The notes under the pieces were generated by a model, which saw only the letters and a program-made list of their open reading frames with translations, did no database searches and was not told where the DNA came from. Of a stretch of 64,000 nucleotides of DNA, positions 56,943 through 64,000 are shown in pieces (position 1 is the stretch's first letter; the number at the start of each line of letters is the position of its first letter). Made by a program: the position numbers and the translations under genes. The stretch comes from Agriotes lineatus (lineage: Eukaryota > Arthropoda > Insecta > Coleoptera > Elateridae). The DNA lies in the NCBI GenBank assembly GCA_940337035.1, contig CALNHX010005797.1:1-64000 (forward strand). The letters run 5' to 3'.

Positions 56943-58386
56943 CAGGGTGTCTCAAAGGGAATGGGAAACCGATTAGTCAGAAATTTCTTAGGTTATAATA
57001 AATCGATTAAACCTAATATACCTTAATATAATGTCCCTCCAGAAAAAAGTTATAGGACATTGAAGTTCATTTTTTTATTTTTTACTTTTTTGTTAATTTC
57101 CACAAATGTAGTATAGATATCGATTTAAAATCTGGTACACATACGTACTACATACTATGTACTGCACTAACGAAGAAATTTGCATAAGTTAGATTTAACT
57201 GTAAGAAGCACTTCACCTATCTTAGAAAACTTTTTTAGCTCGAACTTTGTTATCTGTAACACATGTTTAAATATTAGGTTTTTATCCGAAAATGCATTAA
57301 AAAACACAAAATAATGTACTCTTAGTTCATAAGCGTAAAAGTAACCGTTTACCTTAAAATGCCAAAGGTTTTTAGTTGTCATTAAAAGGTGCTATTATCA
57401 AGTAGCCATGATCACAAAAACAATGGGTAATGATTGAGATGTAGTGAACAATAATAAATCAATTAATAACGTTGGTGATATATTTTTTTACCTTTGTGCT
57501 TATGAAAGTGCCGCGACAAACGAGCATTTCAGCATGGAAGGATGCGGCATTTTCGTAAACATAAAAGAACAAATGTCTATGTCACTAATGTCGTTAATTG
57601 ATTTATCGTTGTTGTTTACTAGTTCATAATCAGTACCCATTGATTTTGTGATCATGGCTACTTGATAATTGCACGTCTTAATGGCCTTTGAGGGGGACTT
57701 TTAAGGTAAACCGCAGCTTTTATGCCTAATTAAGTGGACTTTATTTTTACGCTTTTTAATTTCCTTTTGGATAATAACCTAAAATTTACAATATCTTACA
57801 GATAACAAAGTTAGAGCTAAAAAAAGTTTTCAAAGATGGGTAAAATGCATCTTACAATTAAGTCTAACTTATGACAAAATTTTCATTAGTGCAGTACATA
57901 ATAGTAAACATGTGCCCCAAAATTGAAATACATATCTTTACATTTGTGGAAATTATAAAAATAAGGTGAGCGGATGAACCAGCGAGCAAATGCTCGCCTC
58001 TCAGGCGGCCAACCCGGGTTCGTATCCCGGCGGATACTATAGACGGATTTTAAAAATCGTACGCTCCCCGGCTACCACACTAACATCTGTGATAGTCGTT
58101 AACCCCTAATAAGGGAACTCTTCCTCAATTTCGACGGGCAAGGCTAGCCACCTACACGGCCTAAGGGCAAAGAGGGCTCATAGAACCACTTCGTGGTTAT
58201 AACAGGCCACTGGCCTACAATAAGAGGAAGACGAAGAGATAAAAATAAGAAATTACAAATGTAACTTAAAGTCCCTATAACTTCTTACTGGGGGACTTTG
58301 TACTGAGGTATATTAGGTTTAATTGATTTATTATAACCTAAGGAATCAATGACTAATCGGTGTCCCATTATTTGTGGGATACCCCT
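56943..58386. mobile_element. Full-length palindromic element, about 1.16 kb without its SINE
   Basis: Ends CAGGGTGTCTCAAAGGGAAT and a diverged complement (58340-58386). The inverted complementarity continues through the whole element to a centre near 57530: TTATCAAGTAGCCATGATCA at 57398 matches its complement at 57650, and GTGCCGC / GCGGCAT flank the centre. The left flank is TA. It has no conserved coding frame. The SINE at 57966-58238 is the only large asymmetry. Confidence 0.88.
57966..58238 (+). mobile_element. tRNA-derived SINE (family 4)
   Basis: Head GAGCGGATGAACCAGCGAGC with B box CCCGGGTTCGTATCCCGG (58013-58030), body of about 190 bp, tail AATAAGAGGAAGACGAAGAG. Exact 11-bp duplication ATAAAAATAAG (57955-57965, 58239-58249). 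The purine GAA-type tail resembles that of the RTE copies in this window. Confidence 0.9.
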
Positions 58387-58754
58387 TCATGAAAAAAATT
58401 GAAAAAATGCAGATTTAACCATTTTATGGATTCACATCTTATTTAATTATGTAGAATATAGCTTTTTTCGTGTTCTCGAACATGATTTACGATGTATTCA
58501 AAATTTTCAACTTTTAAAAACCACCGCTTATGCCTAAATTAATTACAAAAAAATATTATGTGTACGTGTGTCCGCGGATTGAGTTCACATAAGGTGTAAA
58601 TGGCAATTCTTTTGAGTTAGATGCTAATATTCTCGGAATCACTCCTGCTTGTTCTCAAACTAAGATTTTGAGAAAATCGATCAAATTAATTAATATACAA
58701 GGTGTTTTTAGAATTGAGCTTTAAAAAACTGTCAAGAGTAAACTACCATTATTA

Positions 58755-59050
58755 GAAGAGATAACAAAAAAGTATTAAGGAAGGTTGTTTAGAATTAAGA
58801 GTAATGTCAGACTCTCAATTTTCAGACAAATCGACCTACTTTGATTTATTTATTTTTTTAATTTTTTATCCCAACATACCTTTTATCGTGGTCGCAGGAG
58901 GCACTCTATTGGTTTTTTGAACCAGTAACAGTATCTCCTACAGCCACGATAAAAAATATGTTGGTATAAAAAAAACAAAAAATTAAAATTCAAAGCAGTT
59001 CGATTTCTCTAAAAATGTCATTAACACTTTTTTTGTTATCTACATTTATG
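58755..59050. repeat. Foldback with arms of about 140 bp
   Basis: AAATCGACCTACTTTGA, CCAACATA.CTTTTATCGTGG pair with complements across a centre at about 58910. The preceding block (58561-58620) has GTCCGCGGATTGAGTTCACA, related to the end of the MITE at 19452. Confidence 0.8.
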
Positions 59051-59129
59051 TATATATATACGCGACACACGCACATATGATCATCTATGAATCTCAAAAT
59101 TAAGTGGTATGGAAAAATTTTTATGCTCC

Positions 59130-60240
59130 GAAAAAATGCGATTGGATTTTTTATCATAACTAACTCCCTTAATTTTGAAGCTACAACGTCCATTCAAACA
59201 CCATTTTATAGGTAATTTTAAGGGTTACAAGATCATTTCGATATGCGCAAACCTTGCATATTCAAAAAGTAAAGGGTTGAAGGGCTCGGGAGGGGTGGTC
59301 CGCGCACTATAATGCAAACTTCTAACATTTATATCTCCGTTATTTTTTTTTCCTACAGAAATAAAAAAAACTAAAATGTTCGTTAAGAAAAAACCCACAT
59401 TTTTGTACTATGTCGTTTTTTACGTTTTTTTTTTAGTTTTAGTTATTTTGAAAATAAGGTATTTTTTAAGAAATTTGAAAAATACATTTTTCACTTTCAT
59501 TAATTTTTTTTCGAAAAATACGCATTCTAACCCGGCCAAACTTTTGGATTCCACGAGTAATACTAAAATAAAGTAATTTGTAAAAGGATAACGGTCAATA
59601 TCAATTCTGGTGGAATGGCTGGGGTTTTATCGCTCATTTTTTTTTTAAATTTGAGAGGCCTACCGTTTTTGCATCGTAACCCGGTTAGTTATAATGCAAT
59701 CGACTTTTAACAGTGTTCGTTTTAAAGGTCTTTCCAATCACTACAAAAAATGTTCTATAAGTTTTTCCCGAAAAATGCATTGGTTTTTCGTTAATTAACG
59801 TTGACTACTTCGAACGAAGTTGTTGCAAAAAAAAATCTTTTTCAACGAGCCATAACTCCCTTTATTTTGGACCTAGAGCATTTATTAAAAAACCAATCTG
59901 TTTGCTCTTTTATAAGCTTCAGTTTTGGTTATTACAACTTATTTGATAGAACGCGAAGTTTTCTACTTATTCTCGAAAAACCGTCCAAAAACATGCATTT
60001 TTATCACGAAAAATCTAGGTTTTCAATCGCGAATAGCTCGAAAAATATCGGTCTATCGAAAAAACTTTATAGGAGATTTTTTACTTAGAATTTGTCCGTC
60101 TCTCCATTTGCAAGGTTATTTTGAGTGAACACATTTCCATCCCCGAGAAGGGGTGGCATCCACTCTCAGGGTAAAAGCGCACATCGGCGCTATGTCACTG
60201 TTGCTCCTTGAGCCATCCTCTAACTACTCACAAAATTTCA
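59130..60240. repeat. AT-rich dispersed repeat region
   Basis: The phrase TAACTCCCTT.ATTTTG recurs (59160, 59850), with Mg-rich runs of T and motifs such as GTAACCCGGTTAGTTATAAT. Near 60140 there is CATCCCCGAGAAGGGG and GTGGCATCCACTCTCAGGGT. The open frames here are low-complexity. Probably a decayed non-coding transposon; family not recognised. Confidence 0.4.
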
Positions 60241-60389
60241 CGTCAATCGGTCAAGATTCAAAGAATTCGGAGCGAAAAACCTTCAATGACTGGACTACAT
60301 TTGAAAATTTGTTGTCGGACGTTGTAATTAACGAAGTTCACAATGATGGGGCGAGTAGACTTGAATTCCTGCTCCTCAATCTATGACTT

Positions 60390-60781
60390 CCTTCAATTGC
60401 GTCCTTCGGAACTTGGATTAAAAGATTGAAAGCGAACACATTAGTAAGAACTTGGTCTGTAACTTCATTAGAAGCTTGTTTGATCCCTAGAATACGTAGT
60501 ACTTGCATATTGTTCAAGGAAATCTATTTTAAAATCGCGTGTTCATATACTTGTGTTTTGAGAAGCATCAGTTTCTTCTAAAGTAGAAATCGGAACTGTT
60601 GCTTAAACATCTCCATCAAATTGGTCGTAAAATCTTCAGAGGCCAGAACCTTACGTTGAACCATATCATCTCGGTCGGACTGCTCTTCGTTGGAAGCTAA
60701 CTGACCTTTGCCACCGCCTCGCAGTTTATAATCGCTACCCGTTTTTGTAGACTTTACAGCAATTATGTAGTAGAACATCAC
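60390..60781 (-). pseudogene. Unidentified coding-like remnant, possibly LINE ORF1
   Basis: Minus frame: STKTGSDYKLRGGGKGQLAS, NEEQSDRDDMVQRKVLASED, FTTNLMEMFKQQFRFLL, stop, then further open sequence. Charged, coiled-coil-like and next to a Jockey RT scrap, so an ORF1 fragment is possible. No domain is certain. Confidence 0.35.
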
Positions 60782-60982
60782 AATAATAGTAGGTAGAGCC
60801 CAACTTTAACTATACTAAAACTGCCGCACAAATAAGCGTTCACACGCTGCTGTAGCACGTCTATTCACCTTGACTACAAATGGATTAGGATGTATTTCTA
60901 ATCCCTGAAGATATTTCGCACTGCACTAAACTGCCTCTCTTGTTCAAAGATTTCAATATTTTATAGATGCGGTACGAGGTAC

Positions 60983-61234
60983 CTACTCCACAACTGGATA
61001 TCGTAGCTCCATGTTGGTTTCAGCAGTTTTATAGACAAGCAACTTGTTGGCAAGAGACAGTTTAGAGTTGCAGCTTAACAACCAGTAATATTTTCTCAAC
61101 TTAAGATTGAGTTGATTCCTTTTAGTCCAGATAGGAGTTTCTAGGTTAACACAAACAATCCGTTTCATTGCCGTTTCTTTTGAATTTCGGTATCTGCCGG
61201 GGTTAAAAACCGATACTTTTTTACCAATACACAA
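60983..61234 (-). pseudogene. Jockey-like LINE RT fragment
   Basis: Minus frame contains RNQLNLKLRKYYWLLSCNSK, LSLANKLLVYKTAETNMELR, matching the conserved LNLK.R..YWL.GR.SKLSL.NKLL.YK segment of Jockey reverse transcriptases. Very short. Confidence 0.8.
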
Positions 61235-61379
61235 TATTAAACCAGTATCACAACTTACAACGTATCACCGCTTTCCCATATAAATAAAGGAGAACGATCC
61301 AAACGTGTGTGTCCGTCACGACAATTGCAGACGCGATGTCCCCCATTTGCGTTTGCATGCATTTCGCGGTCGCCTCTAT

Positions 61380-61905
61380 TTCGCCACCGGGGCGGAGCCT
61401 CGAGAGCCTCCTTGGAGAGGGGCGAAACCCCGAGGGCCCCCTTAGAGAGGGGCGATGCCCCGACGGCCCCCTTGGAGAGGGGCGGGGCCCCGAAGGACCC
61501 CTTGGTGAGGGGCCGAGCCGTGAGGGCCCCCTTAGAGAGGATCGGAGCCCCGGCCCCCTTGGTAAGGGGCGGAACCCCGAAGACCTCCTTGGAAAGGATC
61601 CGAGCCGCTAGGGCCTCTTGGAGAGGAGCGCAGCCCCGAGGGTACCCTTGGAGAGGGGCGGAGCCTGGAAGGCCTCCTTGGAGAGAGGCGGAACCACTGG
61701 AATCCCAAGGGCCCCCTTGGAGAGGGGCCGAGTTTGGAGGGCCTCCTTGGAGAGGGGCGGAACCACTGGAACCCCGAGGGCCCCCTTGGAGAGGGGCGGA
61801 GCACCGAGAGCCCCTTGGAGAGTGGCGGATTGCCGAGGGCCCCCTTGGAGCCTTGGAGAAGGTCGTAGCTCCCTTGGAGGAGGGCGGAGCCCCGAGGGCT
61901 TCGTT
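61380..61905. repeat. GC-rich 30-bp minisatellite
   Basis: About 17 tandem units of 30 bp with landmarks CTTGGAGAGGGGCGGAGC and CCCGAGGGCC, strikingly GC-rich against AT-rich surroundings. Some units are 36 or 24-27 bp. Because the unit is a multiple of three, several frames stay open (for example 61307-61963), giving a decapeptide pattern; I see no independent sign of a real protein. Confidence 0.9.
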
Positions 61906-62228
61906 CTTTGGTCAGGTGGACGGCAGGGAAGGCAGGGGAGGGGTGTGTAGCAGAACGGAATAGCGCAACGTAATAGGCCTAAAAATGGTGATAAATTGAA
62001 TAGAATAGACCGTGCAATAGCGCGCGCAGCCCCGTTTATTTTTAATAAATAATGAAAAATGTTAATTAAATGTTACAAAACGTCAGAATGACGTTTTATA
62101 CGTTGACTCATTTGCCACCTGTTGCATCCGCACGGGAACTAGGACAAATTTGCATCGATAAAGCCAACTACGCTACCGAGCCTGTTCGAAATAAGTCCGG
62201 CTCGCACCTCTCTTGAACAGAAGGGTGT

Positions 62229-62483
62229 TATTGTTGAAACGTTTTTAGTCTTTTGTGACATTATCCTGTATCGGTTTAGTCTTATTTACGGCAAATGTAA
62301 AGCCTGACCTATGTGAAAAATTAAAAAAAGATAAATGTTTTAAGGTGCCCACCCTGTATGTATTTGTATGAAGTTGTATCGGTTTCATGCGAGGTAGATA
62401 TGTATATAACATGTATGGAAAATATAGTCTTCCTCCGACAAATAGTTTTTGAGCTATACTGCCAACAGACAGACAGACAGACG

Positions 62484-62523
<40 letters not shown>

Positions 62524-62670
62524 CACAGACAGACAGACGGAATTAAGAAAACCTCTTTTTCGTCATCTAGGGACCTTCAAACGTGAAGATCTGAAGAAAT
62601 CTTAGCAGGTAATTTTTTCCTGATTACAATACTTCCTTGGTCTTTCAGACGAAGGAAGTAAAAAGAGTAG
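62229..62670. repeat. Dispersed repeat with CAGA microsatellite (copy 2)
   Basis: Homologous to 25780-26190. The CAGA tract here is much longer (62464-62537) with CGGA and CAAA interruptions. Confidence 0.85.
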
Positions 62671-62851
62671 CTCTTTTGAATGCTATTTGATCTAATCGGT
62701 CTTTGCTGGCAAAAATGGCCGTTTGTGTAATTATCCATCATCTTGTATGCTACTAAGCTATTACTATGTGTGTCACTTACTTTTTTCAGTAACTACAAAT
62801 AGTACAACTCAGTTCTCAGAAATTTATAGAGAAATTTATTAATCAACTTAC

Positions 62852-63309
62852 TGCCGGTTTTATAAAGAACACTAATCTGAGGTTAACTTTCATTCGTTGT
62901 TAAACTAAACAAAGCCGGGGTCGGTAACTCAGTGGTAAGCATCCTGACACTGATCTAAGGGTCGCGAGTTCGATTCCCGGTTCCGGTAAGGTTTTTCTAA
63001 AATAAAAACTGCAGATGAAAGCCTCTACAGAATGCCATCATTCGGAAGTGATGTAAAGCCGTGAATTCCATGTTACTACGATTTGTAGCATGTAAAAGAT
63101 TCCTTGGTATGGTCCTTATAGTCTCGGCAAAATTCTAAGTGGGACTTTGACCATATGACCAAAGCAGTTGGTGTCTAAGGTACCTGGTACTCTGCATGCC
63201 TAGACCTTGTCCATTAACAAACAAACAAACTAACTAAACAAAAGCGCAGCAAAACATTTTAACTACGAATTAAAGTTAACCTCAGATTAGTGGTCTTTAT
63301 AAGACCGGC
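62852..63309. mobile_element. MITE in the zinc-finger gene's intron, split by a SINE
   Basis: Arms of about 50 bp (62852-62903 and 63260-63309) share GAGGTTAACTTT, CTAATCTGAGG and complements. Without the SINE it would be about 130 bp and nearly all palindrome. Confidence 0.85.
62914..63232 (+). mobile_element. tRNA-derived SINE (family 1, well preserved)
   Basis: A box GGTAACTCAGTGGTAAGC (62923-62940), B box GAGTTCGATTCCCGG (62967-62980), 240-bp body and ACAAACAAAC tail; exact 10-bp duplication ACTAAACAAA (62904-62913, 63233-63242). The same family occurs, more decayed, at 34812-35128. Confidence 0.93.
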
Positions 63310-63398
63310 CGTTAACCTAACTAAATTTTGATTTGTGTATTGTTTTCAGGTAGCCTATTTGATTTAATAAACCAGGACTCTTCATTTTTGTTATCACA

Positions 63399-64000
63399 AT
63401 GGAAGTGAATCGAGATGTAAAACAGGAATTACTTAATAATAATTTGTGTAGTGCAATGGCCAGTAACTTACCACTGATAAAAGTCGAAGAAAATATAGTA
63501 GTCGCAAACTTAAATGCTGTACAGCAAGAGATCATCGAGGACACTATCAAGAACCCAGCTTGCTACAGACTGAATATCAAACAGGAGCAAGTAGATAGAA
63601 AATATGAATTGCCTGTTACATGTACAGCAAGTGGGAGCGTTTCAGAGGAAGAGTTTGTTTGTAAGATCTGTGAATATGATGCAAAAGACCAGAGTAATTT
63701 CCTTAAACATATGCTGACTCATACTAAACGGTTTCACTCATGTTCGCTTTGCGAGTATAAATCTACTAAAAAAAGTGATTTAGTTACTCATATGAGGAAA
63801 CATACTGGAGAAAAACCGTATGAATGTTCTATTTGCGAATATAGAGCTAATCAGAAAGGTACTTTAGTTACCCATATGAAGAAACATACAGGAGAAAAAC
63901 CGTATGAATGTTCTATTTGCGAGTACAAAACTATTCTGAAAAGTAGTTTAGTTATCCATATGAAGAAACATACAGGAGAAAAACCGTATGAATGTTCTAT
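63399..64000 (+). CDS. C2H2 zinc-finger protein, partial (runs off the window)
   Basis: Starts at ATG 63399 (context CACAATGG) in an exon whose acceptor is TTGTTTTCAG at 63349; 200 residues are visible and open to the edge. Residues 1-85 are an acidic linker with three psi-K-x-E sites (VKQE 7-10, IKVE 27-30, IKQE 60-63), which are SUMO-attachment consensus. Fingers: C88 C91 H104 H108; C115 C118 H131 H135; C143 C146 H159 H163; C171 C174 H187 H191; a fifth begins at C199. TGEKPYEC linkers join fingers 2-5 and are nearly identical, pointing to recent finger duplication. C-x2-C-E-Y is repeated in each finger. A nuclear DNA-binding regulator is inferred; no lineage name is assigned. No stop or frameshift is present. 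Confidence 0.92.
   Translation, partial: MEVNRDVKQELLNNNLCSAMASNLPLIKVEENIVVANLNAVQQEIIEDTIKNPACYRLNIKQEQVDRKYELPVTCTASGSVSEEEFVCKICEYDAKDQSNFLKHMLTHTKRFHSCSLCEYKSTKKSDLVTHMRKHTGEKPYECSICEYRANQKGTLVTHMKKHTGEKPYECSICEYKTILKSSLVIHMKKHTGEKPYECS

Noticed and set aside
59376..60128. Plus-strand frames rich in F, K and Y
   Set aside because: AT-rich low complexity within a repeated region; no domain or splice context.
61307..61963. 218-codon frame as a real proline/glycine/arginine-rich protein
   Set aside because: The 30-bp unit keeps any stop-free frame open; overlapping frames on both strands are equally long.
62464..62537. CRISPR-like array or coding Cys-rich repeat
   Set aside because: Simple CAGA microsatellite without spacers; the cysteine-serine frames on minus are its translation.
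62914..62985. A tRNA gene on plus
   Set aside because: It is the promoter head of a SINE with exact 10-bp duplications and a second copy elsewhere.

Overview
The window looks like repeat-rich intergenic DNA from an insect, most likely a beetle or hemipteran (order is a guess). It is AT-rich, has introns, carries tRNA-derived SINEs, RTE- and Jockey-like LINEs, and at least six DNA-transposon superfamilies. Only one host gene is plausibly functional: a C2H2 zinc-finger gene entered at the right edge (63399 onward). A second host-type gene, a NOP9-like Pumilio-repeat gene on the minus strand (about 42660-46255), is broken. The only near full-length intact mobile ORF is a 357-residue DD41D transposase (4927-6000, minus).

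Layout. 1-3365: a diverged 62-bp satellite with higher-order structure, interrupted by a hAT-type MITE. 4195-8570: a four-level nest (TA-flanked outer element, then the DD41D element, then a MULE-like element, then a small MITE). 9099-10331: hAT element with exact 8-bp duplication. 11202-12678: MULE relic whose GC-rich ends match the architecture of the MULE-like element in the nest. 14150-14460: LINE relic. 18441-24845: a PIF/Harbinger element with decayed transposase and Myb/SANT genes, carrying three TA-flanked inserts, sitting between a THAP exon and a SWIM-YqaJ nuclease pseudogene. 26345-34385: minus-strand LINE graveyard, including an RTE element split cleanly by a hAT element. 34420-37450: duplicated repeat split by a plus-strand LINE. 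39240-42457: Tc1 relic holding a hAT element, next to a P-like element with a THAP remnant. 43410-44582: RTE relic inside the NOP9-like gene. 46650-60240: SINEs, TA-flanked MITEs, many hairpins, a long-inverted-repeat element (51452-54947) and a 1.4-kb palindrome (56943-58386). 60390-63309: Jockey scraps, a GC-rich 30-bp minisatellite, a CAGA-bearing repeat, and a MITE with a SINE inside.

How it fits together. Target-site duplications and element ends can be read for most insertions, so much of the order of events is recoverable: host DNA or old elements first, then younger elements nested in them. The most unusual items are two MULE-type elements whose long ends are built of roughly 14-bp GC-rich units, the THAP / Harbinger / SWIM-YqaJ arrangement, and a set of about ten unrelated-sequence hairpins sharing one architecture. 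All calls come from reading the sequence; no database search was possible.
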